Counted from the stretch's first letter, positions 1 through 7,237 are shown. The stretch: DNA of 23,764 nt from Actinobacteria bacterium RBG_16_64_13 (GCA_001768675.1 MELN01000017.1:92404-116167); one strand, 5' to 3'. Program-made: numbers and translations. The notes: generated from the letters alone by a model not told the origin.

Positions 1-18
1 GCCGGCGTTCTTCTCGAC

Positions 19-42
19 GCCGGCGCGCCGTAGCGCGCCGGC
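19..42 (-). terminator. Possible terminator hairpin after sdhB
   Basis: A 10-bp GC-only inverted repeat (19-28 with 33-42, loop CGTA) starts about 20 bases after the sdhB stop codon. No U-tract follows it on the minus strand, so it would be a weak intrinsic terminator or only a 3-prime stabilising stem. The arm GCCGGCG at 1-7 can instead pair with 18-24, giving a competing stem. Confidence 0.35.
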
Positions 43-62
43 TACTCGGCGCATCTCGTCCG

Positions 63-791
63 CTACTTGGCCTTGCCAAACAGCTTCCTGCGGACAGCCG
101 CCTTCTTGAGCCACTGGATCCCCTCCGTGGGGTTCAGCTCTTTCGGGCAGGCTTCCACGCAGTTCATGATGGTGTGGCAACGGTAGACTCCGCGCTCGTT
201 GCTCCAGCGCGCCATACGTTCTTTCCCAGCTTCGTCGCGTGAGTCGACTTCGAACCGATGAGCCTTGAGTAGCGCCGCCGGGCCGAGGTAGTTCTCCTCA
301 CCCCAGGCCGACGGACAACTCGAGTAGCAGCACCCGCACAAGATGCAGTCCACCGGCATGTCGATCTTCTTGCGGTCTTTGGGCGACTGGATTATCTCCT
401 TCTCAGGATCGGGGGAGTTCCGGATCAGCCAAGGCATGACGTACTCATACTTGGAGAAGAAGGCGTCCATATCGACGACCATGTCTTTCACCAGCGGGAG
501 GTGCGGCATGGGAGAGACCGTTATCAAGTCCGTGTCGAGATGCTTGATGTTGGTCTGGCAGGCCAGCCGGTAGGCGCCGTTGATGTACATGGCGCAACTG
601 CCGCAGATGGAAGCCCGGCAGCAGTAGCGGAACGAAAGGCTTCCGTCGAACTTCTCCTGGATAGAGAAGAGCCCTTCGAGCACGGTGAGGTTCTCACCGT
701 CATAGGTGACCGTGTACTCCTCCCAGCGGGCCTCGGGGTTCTTCTTGCTATGGGGATCTTGACGCTTGAGGCGAAACTTGATGTCAGGCAT
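63..791 (-). CDS. sdhB: Succinate dehydrogenase / fumarate reductase iron-sulfur subunit
   Basis: This is the electron-transfer subunit of succinate:quinone oxidoreductase. It carries electrons from the flavin in SdhA to the quinone site in SdhC/D, on the membrane face. All three cluster motifs are visible: a [2Fe-2S] ferredoxin domain with C58, C63, C66 and C78; a CILCGCC segment (C149, C152, C155) plus C215 for the [4Fe-4S] centre; and C159, C205 and C211 for the [3Fe-4S] centre. The 242-residue length is normal for the family. The ATG overlaps the sdhA stop (TGATG), with AGGAG 11 bases upstream, so translation is probably coupled to sdhA. It is the last gene of a six-gene operon. The direction of catalysis (Sdh or Frd) cannot be told from sequence alone. 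Confidence 0.95.
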   Translation of the reverse strand: MPDIKFRLKRQDPHSKKNPEARWEEYTVTYDGENLTVLEGLFSIQEKFDGSLSFRYCCRASICGSCAMYINGAYRLACQTNIKHLDTDLITVSPMPHLPLVKDMVVDMDAFFSKYEYVMPWLIRNSPDPEKEIIQSPKDRKKIDMPVDCILCGCCYSSCPSAWGEENYLGPAALLKAHRFEVDSRDEAGKERMARWSNERGVYRCHTIMNCVEACPKELNPTEGIQWLKKAAVRRKLFGKAK

Positions 792-2500
792 CAGTACTTC
801 CGCTCCTGTAGCTCGAAGGGGCCGAGGGTCACCGGCTTGCTGTCCAGGCGCGGCCCCGCCGCATCAGGCTGGTAGTAAGCCAGGGTGTGCTGGAGCCAGT
901 TCACGTCGTCACGCGTGTTGTAGTCGGTGCGGTAGTGGGCCCCGCGGGATTCCTGCCGGGCGACTGCTCCCATTCCAACGGTCAGCGCCAGATCGACCAT
1001 TCCCTCGAATTCCACCGTGCGGATCATGTCGACGTTGAAGACGCTTCCCGTCCAGCGGAGGCCGATGCCCTTCACCCGCTCCTTGATGGAAAGGAGCTTC
1101 TCTACCCCCGCTTTCATGGTGGGCTCATCCCGGAACAGACCGAAGTGCTCTCTCATTGCCACCGTCATCTCGGCGCGTAACGCGTAGGCGTCCTGGCTAC
1201 CGGTCTTGGCGCCGAGCTCCTCCACCTTCTGCTCCATGAGCTGAGCCGCGGTGAACGCCGTACGGGCGTTGGGCCGCTTCTCGGTGAGCCCCTCCAGGTA
1301 GCGCGCCGCCTCGGCCCCGGCGCGCCGGCCGAAAACGATGGTCTCCAAGAGCGAGTTGCCACCCAAGCGGTTGGCTCCGTGCACCGACACGCATGCGCAC
1401 TCGCCGGCTGCGAACAGCCCCGGCATGGATGTCGCTCCGTCTACGTTGGTGTCGATGCCTCCCATCCAGTAGTGCTGGCTGGGAACTACAGGGATCGGGG
1501 CCTCGATGGGATCCACTCCTTCGAAGTGGATGGCCAGGTCGCGGATACCCGGGAGGCGTTCTAAGATCTTTTCCGCTCCCAGGTGCCGGAGGTCCAGATA
1601 GACATAGCCTCCGCCTCCGATCCCTCGGCCTTCGTTGATCTCGGTCTGGATCGAGCGGGCCGTGATGTCACGAGGCGCCAACTCCATGAACTTGGGGGCG
1701 TATTTCTCCATGAGACGCTCGCCCAAGCCATTGATCAGGTAGCCGCCCTCGCCCCGGGCGCCCTCGGTCATGAGGATGTAGGTGGTAAAGAGGCCGGTGG
1801 GGTGGAACTGGACGAACTCCATGTCTTTCAGCGGCACCCCGGCGTGATAGGCCATGAACATGCCGCTGCCGGTGCTGATGACAGCGTTAGTGGAGTTGCT
1901 GTACGTGCGACCGGCGCCGCCGGTCGCCATGATCACAGCGTTGGCCGTGAAGGCCTCGAAGCCGCCGTGGATCATGTCATAAGCCACGACCCCTTGGCAC
2001 ACGCCTTCATGGACTATCAGCCTGGCGACGTACTGCTCCACATAGATCTTGACCTGGAGCTTGTAGGCCTGCTCCACGAGCGTGTGCAGCAGGTAGTGGC
2101 CGGTCTTGTCGGCCCCGTAGCAGCAGCGCGGAAAACCGGCGCCGCCAAACGGCCTCTGGGCGATGCGCCCGTCCTCGAACCGGCTGAACGGGCAGCCCCA
2201 GTGGTCCATCTCGTAGATGACCCTGGGAGCATCCTTGGCCATCTGGATGGCACAATCCTGATCGACCAGGTAGTCGCCGCCCTTGGTGGTGTCGAACGCG
2301 TGCTTTTCCCAGGTGTCGTCGTGGCCGTCGGGATGGTTGCCGAGCGCGGCGTTGATGCCGCCCTGCGCAGCGCCCGAATGGCTGCGGCCGGGATGAACCT
2401 GGGAGAGAATGGCCACGTCGACGCCGGCCCGCTTGGCTTCGATCGCGGCACGGAGACCGGAAAGGCCCCCGCCTACAACGATCACGTCATGATGGATCAT
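791..2500 (-). CDS. sdhA: Succinate dehydrogenase / fumarate reductase flavoprotein subunit
   Basis: This is the catalytic subunit interconverting succinate and fumarate with FAD. The N-terminal FAD motif VGGGLSG (residues 9-15) is followed by RSHSGAAQGG, where H41 is the expected covalent FAD attachment site. Family motifs FHPTG, TEGARGEGG, PRDI and HYWMGGI follow in order, then the C-terminal flavin-binding stretch with GANRLGGNSLLE. The 569-residue length is typical. The ATG at 2500 is preceded by AGGTGA seven bases upstream. It sits 16 bases after sdhD and overlaps sdhB by one base. The covalent-FAD histidine and the C-D-A-B gene order fit a membrane-anchored quinone enzyme rather than a soluble fumarate reductase. 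Confidence 0.97.
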   Translation of the reverse strand: MIHHDVIVVGGGLSGLRAAIEAKRAGVDVAILSQVHPGRSHSGAAQGGINAALGNHPDGHDDTWEKHAFDTTKGGDYLVDQDCAIQMAKDAPRVIYEMDHWGCPFSRFEDGRIAQRPFGGAGFPRCCYGADKTGHYLLHTLVEQAYKLQVKIYVEQYVARLIVHEGVCQGVVAYDMIHGGFEAFTANAVIMATGGAGRTYSNSTNAVISTGSGMFMAYHAGVPLKDMEFVQFHPTGLFTTYILMTEGARGEGGYLINGLGERLMEKYAPKFMELAPRDITARSIQTEINEGRGIGGGGYVYLDLRHLGAEKILERLPGIRDLAIHFEGVDPIEAPIPVVPSQHYWMGGIDTNVDGATSMPGLFAAGECACVSVHGANRLGGNSLLETIVFGRRAGAEAARYLEGLTEKRPNARTAFTAAQLMEQKVEELGAKTGSQDAYALRAEMTVAMREHFGLFRDEPTMKAGVEKLLSIKERVKGIGLRWTGSVFNVDMIRTVEFEGMVDLALTVGMGAVARQESRGAHYRTDYNTRDDVNWLQHTLAYYQPDAAGPRLDSKPVTLGPFELQERKY

Positions 2501-2516
2501 ATCTTGCTCACCTTAC

Positions 2517-2879
2517 CTAACTGATCCAGGGCCAGAGGGCCCAGGTTCCGTAACCCATGAACGCGAGACCCACTACCCACAAGCCTATGGTGAGCGTCAA
2601 GGCACGCTTACGGGAGGTGAACCAGTAGTCCATGAGCACCATGCGCAGACCGTTGAGGGCATGGTAGATGCCGGCTGCAAGCAGGATGATGTCCACGGCG
2701 GTGAGCCCGGCATGGGCCAAGCGATCACCGATGTTGATGTAGTCGAGTTCACCGATGCTGAGGATGTGCGTGAAGATCAGGTGGATCGCCAGGCACACGA
2801 TAAGAAGAACGGCCGTGATCCGTTGGAACAACCAGGACCACATGCCTCCTCTGTAGGTGGAGACGGTTGCGGCTTTCAA
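2517..2879 (-). CDS. sdhD: Succinate dehydrogenase membrane anchor subunit
   Basis: This is a small integral membrane anchor of 120 residues with three predicted transmembrane helices (about 20-42, 60-78 and 93-115). Candidate haem b ligands are H33 (or H37) in helix 1 and H73 in helix 2. The motif YHALNGLRMVLMD at 72-84 is close to the matching motif in SdhC, so the two anchors look like diverged duplicates. Having two paralogous anchors before sdhA and sdhB fits the type A (two-subunit, probably di-haem) arrangement. The start is TTG at 2879, whose TTGA overlaps the sdhC stop; a GGGGTGA ribosome site ends four bases upstream. Naming it sdhD rather than sdhC follows gene order. Confidence 0.9.
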   Translation of the reverse strand: MKAATVSTYRGGMWSWLFQRITAVLLIVCLAIHLIFTHILSIGELDYINIGDRLAHAGLTAVDIILLAAGIYHALNGLRMVLMDYWFTSRKRALTLTIGLWVVGLAFMGYGTWALWPWIS

Positions 2880-3286
2880 CTCGTCACCCCCTCACCCGTG
2901 ACGATGTACGTGAGGGCGACCCAGGCAAAGATGGCAAAACAGATGACTACCACGGCCATAGCGCTCCAGAAGATGATCTTGTGCCGCTGGACCCCGACAC
3001 CGAAGTCCATCAGGATGATCCGCACGCCGTTCAGGGCATGGTAGAGGACCGCCACTACGAGGGCCAGGTCGAGAAGCACGGCTACGGGATGGTCAAAGGT
3101 CTTCATGAAACCGTTCAGCGCCTCACCGTCCGCGCCAAACTGCCCGGTGGATATGATGATGATGTGGGCACCGAGATAGAAGACGAGGACGAGGCCGCTG
3201 ATCCTGAAAAGCAGCCAGGCCCACATGCCTGTCGCCTTCCAGAGACCGGCCCCCACATTGGCCGTCTCGCGAGGTTTTCCGCTCAA
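2876..3286 (-). CDS. sdhC: Succinate dehydrogenase cytochrome b subunit
   Basis: This is a membrane anchor of 136 residues with three hydrophobic helices (about 24-46, 66-84 and 106-130). Histidines H41 (YLGAHI) and H83 (LYHALNGVR) sit where haem b ligands lie in SdhC families, and the YHALNG-x-R-x-x-LMD signature at 82-94 is clear. It binds quinone and haem and anchors SdhAB to the membrane. The start is TTG at 3286, in a TTGA overlap with the fumarase beta stop, with a GGAAGGGGGA ribosome site just upstream. It is the first Sdh gene after the fumarase pair. Confidence 0.92.
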   Translation of the reverse strand: MSGKPRETANVGAGLWKATGMWAWLLFRISGLVLVFYLGAHIIIISTGQFGADGEALNGFMKTFDHPVAVLLDLALVVAVLYHALNGVRIILMDFGVGVQRHKIIFWSAMAVVVICFAIFAWVALTYIVTGEGVTS

Positions 3287-3843
3287 GAATCCCCCTTCCT
3301 TTCGTACTTCTTGCGCCCTTCGATGTAGAGGTCGCCTCCGTACATGTCGTTAATGACCACAACCGGGAAGTCCTTGACTTCGAGCTCCCGGATGGCTTCG
3401 GGACCCAGGTCGTCGTAAGCCACCACTTTGGCCGAGACGATCCGCTGAGAAAGCAGCGCGCCGGCACCTCCGGTCGCGCCCAGATATACAGCCTTATCGC
3501 GTTTCAGGGCTTCTTTGACCGCGTCGTTCCGCGATCCCTTGCCGATCATGCCCTTGAGTCCGAGGGCCGTGAGCTTGGGCGAATACGCGTCCATGCGGCC
3601 GGACGTGGTCGGACCGGCGGAACCGATGGCTTCGCCCGGCTTGGGCGGGGTGGGACCGACGAAATAGATGATCTGCCCTTTGATGTCGATGGGCAGCGGC
3701 TCGCCCTTGTCGATGAGATCCACGAGCCTCTTGTGGGCGGCGTCGCGGCCCGTATAGACGATGCCTGTGATCAGCAGCCGGTCACCAGCGTGCAGAGTCG
3801 CGACGACCTCGTCGGTGAGCGGAGTGGTGACCTTTCGGTCCAT
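3283..3843 (-). CDS. Class I fumarate hydratase, beta (C-terminal) subunit
   Basis: This matches the C-terminal beta subunit of the two-subunit, oxygen-sensitive Fe-S fumarase / L(+)-tartrate dehydratase family. With the alpha subunit it hydrates fumarate to malate. Family stretches seen include GDRLLITG near the N-terminus, GPTTSGRMD in the middle, YLGATGGAGALLS, and FPVVVINDMYGGDLY near the C-terminus. The reading frame is open upstream of 3843, but ATG at 3843 is chosen because a perfect AAGGAGGT (3853-3860) lies nine bases before it and the codon overlaps the alpha stop as TGATG. This gives 186 residues. It is encoded directly before sdhC. Tartrate dehydratase is the alternative; the Sdh context favours fumarase. 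Confidence 0.92.
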   Translation of the reverse strand: MDRKVTTPLTDEVVATLHAGDRLLITGIVYTGRDAAHKRLVDLIDKGEPLPIDIKGQIIYFVGPTPPKPGEAIGSAGPTTSGRMDAYSPKLTALGLKGMIGKGSRNDAVKEALKRDKAVYLGATGGAGALLSQRIVSAKVVAYDDLGPEAIRELEVKDFPVVVINDMYGGDLYIEGRKKYERKGDS

Positions 3844-4688
3844 CAAAGCACCACCTCCTTGTGCCGGGCGGAGTGGCACTGGATGTTAACCGCCACCGGC
3901 ATGCTCGCGATGTGCGCCGGCAACTCCTCTATGAAGACGTCGATAACCGAAACGGTGCCGCCTAGGCCGGCGGGGCCGATGCCCAGATCGTTGCAGCGTT
4001 TCTCCAGCTCGTCTTCGAGTTCAGCGAGCCGCGGTTCGGGGTTCGTCGAGCCGACTTCCCTGAGCAGCGCGTGCTTGGCCATGTATGCAGCCTTCTCGAA
4101 CGTCCCCCCCAGGCCCACGCCTACGATGATGGGCGGACAGGGGTTGGGCCCGGCCTTGCTGACCGTATCCACTATGAAGTCGACCGCGCCTTGGCGGCCC
4201 TGGGAGGGCTTCAACATGCCCAGCGCGCTCATATTCTCGGCGCCCCCGCCCTTCGTGGCGACGATGATCCGCACCTTGTCGCCGGGGACTATCCGGGTAT
4301 GCAGCATGGCCGGCGTGTTGTCGCCGGTGTTCTTCCGGGCCCCGATCGGGTCGGCCACGGCCGACTTGCGCAGGTATCCCTCCGTATAGCCCTTGCTCAC
4401 CCCCGCGTTGACGGCATCTTCAAGACTGCCGCCCACCAGATGCACGTCTTGGCCGACCTCCAAGAACACGACCGCGAGACCTGTATCCTGACAGAGCGGC
4501 CGGTGCGTGTCCTTTGCCAGGTTGGCGTTCTCCAGGAGCTGGGCGAGGACGTCCCTTCCCGTGTCCGATTGCTCCCGGTCTATCGCCTTCTCGAAGAAGG
4601 CCACTATGTCGTCGCCAAGGTAGTTGCAGGCGTCGATGGCCAGCTTGGCCACCGCGTCTGCCACCCGGGCAACGTCCAACTCCCTCAC
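3843..4688 (-). CDS. Class I fumarate hydratase, alpha (N-terminal) subunit
   Basis: This is the Fe-S-cluster-bearing alpha subunit of the two-subunit fumarase, acting with the beta subunit on fumarate and malate. Three cysteines suited to ligating the labile [4Fe-4S] centre are visible: C66 in CQDTG, C184 in PNPCPP and C271 near the C-terminus in QCHSARH. The substrate-binding region GVGLGGTFEKA and the NTGDN motif are also present. The chosen start is GTG at 4688, because AGGAGG at 4695-4700 lies six bases upstream. This gives 281 residues, the usual family size; the frame stays open eleven codons further up without a better site. It heads the fumarase-Sdh operon. The 18-bp palindrome at 4751 lies about 60 bases upstream and is a candidate control site. 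Confidence 0.93.
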   Translation of the reverse strand: MRELDVARVADAVAKLAIDACNYLGDDIVAFFEKAIDREQSDTGRDVLAQLLENANLAKDTHRPLCQDTGLAVVFLEVGQDVHLVGGSLEDAVNAGVSKGYTEGYLRKSAVADPIGARKNTGDNTPAMLHTRIVPGDKVRIIVATKGGGAENMSALGMLKPSQGRQGAVDFIVDTVSKAGPNPCPPIIVGVGLGGTFEKAAYMAKHALLREVGSTNPEPRLAELEDELEKRCNDLGIGPAGLGGTVSVIDVFIEELPAHIASMPVAVNIQCHSARHKEVVL

Positions 4689-4694
4689 GGCATC

Positions 4695-4700
4695 CCTCCT
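4695..4700 (-). promoter_or_regulatory. Ribosome binding site that fixes the fumarase alpha start
   Basis: AGGAGG on the minus strand lies six bases before the GTG at 4688. An upstream in-frame ATG at 4721 would start ahead of this site, so the shorter GTG-initiated protein is preferred. Confidence 0.75.
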
Positions 4701-4750
4701 CGGCTCGGCGTGAGCCTCCAAAGCGCGGCCAATCGTGCGCGCGGTCTTTC

Positions 4751-4768
4751 TTGATATATGTATATCAA
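4751..4768. promoter_or_regulatory. 18-bp perfect palindrome between fumarase-Sdh operon and trpS, candidate operator
   Basis: TTGATATATGTATATCAA is a perfect inverted repeat (TTGATATA, centre TG, TATATCAA) in an otherwise GC-rich divergent intergenic region. It lies 63 bases before the fumarase alpha start and 138 bases before the trpS start, so it most likely controls the fumarase-Sdh operon. The outer TTGAT...ATCAA looks like an FNR/CRP half-site, but the spacing is eight bases, not the four of the FNR box. The AT-rich core could also be part of a promoter. The regulator is unknown. Confidence 0.5.
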
Positions 4769-4906
4769 AAACGCGCGGCTCGCGTACGGCGCCGCGGGTG
4801 ATCAGGTCCTCCGAGATCTACCTTGTGCGGGTCAGTGGCGGCCCCTATCTGGCTCCGCTACACTAAGAAACGGCCGAGTCCCTGAAATCGCGACCCTGGG
4901 AACATC

Positions 4907-5878
4907 ATGCGCATCCTCTCCGGCATACAGCCTTCGGGCAGACCTCATGTGGGCAACTACTTCGGCGCACTCCGCCAGTACATCACCCTGCAGGCGGGCA
5001 ACGAGCCCTTCTACTTCATCGCGAGCTACCATGCCCTGACCGCGGTTCAGGACGCCCCGCTCCTGCGGGAGTACACCGTGGGAGTGGCTCTCGACTTCCT
5101 GGCGCTGGGTCTCGACCCCCAGCATGCGGCGCTTTTTGCCCAGCAGGACGTCCCCGAGGTCACCGAGCTCGCGTGGATCTTGTCCTGCGTGACCCCCATG
5201 GGCCTGCTCGAGCGTGCGGTGAGCTACAAAGACAAGGTCGCTCAGGGATTGATCCCCAACCATGGCTTGTTCGCCTATCCGGTGCTTCAGGCCGCCGACA
5301 TCCTCGTATATCTGTCCGATCTCGTGCCGGTCGGCCAAGACCAGAAGCAGCACCTGGAGATGACCCGGGACATCGCCGGCAAGTTCAATCAGCAGTTCGG
5401 AGAGGTCTTCGTGATCCCAGAGCCTTACATTCTGGATTCAACCGCGGTGGTGCCGGGTATTGATGGACGCAAGATGTCCAAGAGCTACGGCAACGAGATC
5501 GGCATCTTCGACGAGGGGAGCGCCCTCAAGAAGAAGGTCATGTCAATAGTCACCGACTCCGCCCCGGTGGAGGCACCGAAGGACCCTGCCGAATCCACGC
5601 CCTTCCTTCTCTTGAGCATGATCGCATCCGAAGAAGAGACGGCGGAGTGGGAGGCGCGCTACAAGGCGGGAGGTATGGGGTACGGGGAAGTCAAGAAACG
5701 CCTGCTCGAGTTGATCGACGGATATTTCGCCCCCTTCAGGGAACGTCGCCGCGAACTGGAGAAGGATCCGGCTTACGTGTTGGACGTTCTCAGGGAGGGG
5801 GGCATGCGGGCTCGGGCCGTGGCCCAGCAAGTCATGCGGAGAGTAAGAGAGGCGACCGGCCTGCCCACCACCTACTGA
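4907..5878 (+). CDS. trpS: Tryptophan--tRNA ligase
   Basis: This class I aminoacyl-tRNA synthetase charges tRNA-Trp with tryptophan in the cytoplasm. The HIGH-type signature is PSGRPHVGNY (residues 9-18) and the KMSKS loop is at 189-193. SYHALTAVQD and GQDQKQHLEMTRDIA are typical TrpRS motifs, and the 323-residue length is normal for the bacterial short form. The ATG at 4907 begins at the conserved RILSGIQPSG, so the start is secure even though no strong ribosome site precedes it. I see no T-box leader or Trp-rich leader peptide upstream. It is transcribed divergently from the fumarase-Sdh operon and followed by a candidate 20-codon ORF and a cyclase gene on the same strand. Confidence 0.97.
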   Translation: MRILSGIQPSGRPHVGNYFGALRQYITLQAGNEPFYFIASYHALTAVQDAPLLREYTVGVALDFLALGLDPQHAALFAQQDVPEVTELAWILSCVTPMGLLERAVSYKDKVAQGLIPNHGLFAYPVLQAADILVYLSDLVPVGQDQKQHLEMTRDIAGKFNQQFGEVFVIPEPYILDSTAVVPGIDGRKMSKSYGNEIGIFDEGSALKKKVMSIVTDSAPVEAPKDPAESTPFLLLSMIASEEETAEWEARYKAGGMGYGEVKKRLLELIDGYFAPFRERRRELEKDPAYVLDVLREGGMRARAVAQQVMRRVREATGLPTTY

Positions 5879-5884
5879 GCGACC

Positions 5885-5890
5885 AGGAGG
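5885..5890 (+). promoter_or_regulatory. Ribosome binding site of the 20-codon ORF after trpS
   Basis: AGGAGG starts seven bases after the trpS stop and lies five bases before the ATG at 5896. It is one of the best Shine-Dalgarno matches in the window and is the main reason to take the tiny ORF seriously. Confidence 0.6.
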
Positions 5891-5895
5891 CCTCG

Positions 5896-5958
5896 ATGAA
5901 AGACCAAAAAGCGAACCAGCCGGAATGCGACCAACCCTGGACCGGCGACCTCAACTAG
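5896..5958 (+). CDS. Candidate 20-residue peptide gene downstream of trpS
   Basis: An ATG with AGGAGG at ideal spacing opens a 20-codon ORF ending in TAG. The peptide is hydrophilic, without a membrane segment or signal peptide. It has a single cysteine and a single tryptophan in its C-terminal half (ECDQPWTGDLN). It lies 17 bases after trpS and 46 bases before a cyclase gene on the same strand. I do not recognise it. It could be a true microprotein, a regulatory ORF, a substrate of a modifying enzyme encoded elsewhere, or a chance ORF with a good ribosome site. Its single Trp codon makes a classic Trp attenuation leader unlikely. Confidence 0.4.
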   Translation: MKDQKANQPECDQPWTGDLN

Positions 5959-6004
5959 GCCAGAGCCTCGCCCCACGAACGGTGCTGGAAATCGCCGGGG
6001 TCCC

Positions 6005-6604
6005 GTGGAATTCTTCGATCTGACAGTCCGAGTATCTTCCGGCATGCCGGTGCACCCGGGCGATCCCCGGGTGGCGTTCACTCGAGTGCGCACTCACGAG
6101 AGAGATGGATACGAAGTCGCTCAGCTATGCCTGGGAACGCACTCGGGCACCCACGTGGACGCTCCAAGACATTTCTTCCCCGAGGGAGCGACTCTCGACC
6201 TGTACCCTCTGGACAGGCTGGCGGGACCAGCGGTCGTGATCGACTGCCGGCCCGCTCCCGGCGCCGCGCCGATCGTCGAAGCAGCGTTTCTGCGCGAGCG
6301 CCTCTACACCTACCCCGTCGCAGCCGGTGGCATCGTCCTGCTCTGGACCGAGGGAGCGACCCTCACGGCCGAGGCGGCCCAATTGCTCGTCGAGAGCGGC
6401 GTGGGCCTAGTGGGCACCGACGCTCCCGGTGTGGATGTAGAGCCCTACCCGGCTCACCGACTGCTCTTGGGCCATGGCATCCTCTTGGCCGAGAACCTGT
6501 GCGGACTGGACCGTTTGGGCCCGGGACCGGTGAATTGCGCGCTCTTACCCCTCGCGGCTGTGGGGACCGACGGAGCACCCTTACGGGCGATCGCCTGGCG
6601 CTAG
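6005..6604 (+). CDS. Cyclase family protein (kynurenine formamidase-like metal hydrolase)
   Basis: This belongs to the cyclase / KynB-type family of metal-dependent hydrolases. Its members hydrolyse N-formylkynurenine, isatin or related amides, or close rings in polyketide pathways. The diagnostic HSGTHVDAPRHF motif spans residues 46-57, with H46, H50 and D52 as likely metal ligands, and the N-terminal FDLTVRVSSGMPVHPGDP is typical. The 199-residue length is normal. The start is GTG at 6005, weakly supported by GGGG five bases upstream, at the conserved N-terminus. Placement after trpS hints at a tryptophan-related role, but no other kynurenine pathway gene is visible, so the substrate is open. 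Confidence 0.85.
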   Translation: MEFFDLTVRVSSGMPVHPGDPRVAFTRVRTHERDGYEVAQLCLGTHSGTHVDAPRHFFPEGATLDLYPLDRLAGPAVVIDCRPAPGAAPIVEAAFLRERLYTYPVAAGGIVLLWTEGATLTAEAAQLLVESGVGLVGTDAPGVDVEPYPAHRLLLGHGILLAENLCGLDRLGPGPVNCALLPLAAVGTDGAPLRAIAWR

Positions 6605-6650
6605 CAGCCGGCGTGCCTGGTGGCCAGGGCTTCGGTCTGCAGCAGCCTTG

Positions 6651-7223
6651 CTAGGTCGTCGTGGTCGTGGTGGTCTCGGGCTGAGGACTGACCCTGATCA
6701 CGCCGTCGTACCAGGCCGGGCTGTACAAGAGTATCGGCTGAAAGCCCGCGGGCCCCTCGAAGGTGAGCAGGAGGTCGATGGACGTGTTCTTGAGAAGACT
6801 GCGCGCCAGAGGTCCCGAGCGAGTGGGCTCGATGCCGACCACCGCTTCGCCGACGGCGCACGCAAAGTCCGCCGGATCGATGCGCAACGGAGTCACTCCC
6901 GTGTTCTCGACCCGGACGTAGGCCTGGTAGAACGACTCGCCTGCCGCGGGAGCGCTCGGTGTCGCCTCGCTGAGCCGCTGTTCAGGCATCGCGGGCTGGA
7001 AGGTGCTCTCGAGAGCCCTGACCGTGACGACCGCCACGCCCACCTTGATCTCGGCGCCCAGACGGCCCTCGATGTCGCCCGAATCGGAACTCCCGGCCGC
7101 CGTGGTTGTGGTCTGTTCGCCGTCTGTCCCTGCGTCGCCCAAGTCGCATGCGGTGATCCACGTTTGGCACAGCATGAAGAGCAGGGCCAACGATATGGAA
7201 GATTTCAAGCCTGGCTTGTACAC
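6651..7223 (-). CDS. DUF4352-type lipoprotein
   Basis: This is a predicted exported lipoprotein of 190 residues. A basic, hydrophobic signal segment ends in the lipobox ITAC, with C26 as the lipidation site. A Thr/Ser-rich linker follows (about 37-48), then a beta-rich domain (about 52-180) with the YVRVENTG pattern of DUF4352/Telobox-like Ig-fold domains. The C-terminus is a run of seven threonines encoded by simple-repeat DNA at 6652-6676. The start is GTG at 7223, with GAGGT eleven bases upstream. It lies 14 bases after the dehydrogenase gene and is probably co-transcribed with it. It converges on the cyclase gene with a 46-base gap holding no convincing terminator. The biological role is unknown. 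Confidence 0.8.
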   Translation of the reverse strand: MYKPGLKSSISLALLFMLCQTWITACDLGDAGTDGEQTTTTAAGSSDSGDIEGRLGAEIKVGVAVVTVRALESTFQPAMPEQRLSEATPSAPAAGESFYQAYVRVENTGVTPLRIDPADFACAVGEAVVGIEPTRSGPLARSLLKNTSIDLLLTFEGPAGFQPILLYSPAWYDGVIRVSPQPETTTTTTT

Positions 7224-7237
7224 CGCACAATCATACC

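Noticed and set aside
1583..2524. Long plus-strand open frame opposite sdhA
   Set aside because: It lies wholly antisense to a clear sdhA and has no family motif; long shadow frames are expected in high-GC DNA.
4751..4768. FNR box
   Set aside because: The outer half-sites match TTGAT/ATCAA, but the gap is eight bases instead of four, so it is kept only as an unassigned palindrome.
4769..4906. T-box or Trp attenuation leader before trpS
   Set aside because: No T-box consensus, no Trp-rich leader peptide and no terminator hairpin with a U-tract is visible.
6616..6628. Small hairpin between the cyclase and DUF4352 genes as a terminator
   Set aside because: Only a 5-bp stem with a three-base loop and no T-run on either strand.
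6652..6676. Microsatellite-like GTC/GTG run
   Set aside because: It is the poly-threonine C-terminus of the DUF4352 lipoprotein, a common low-complexity tail; I see no sign of phase variation.
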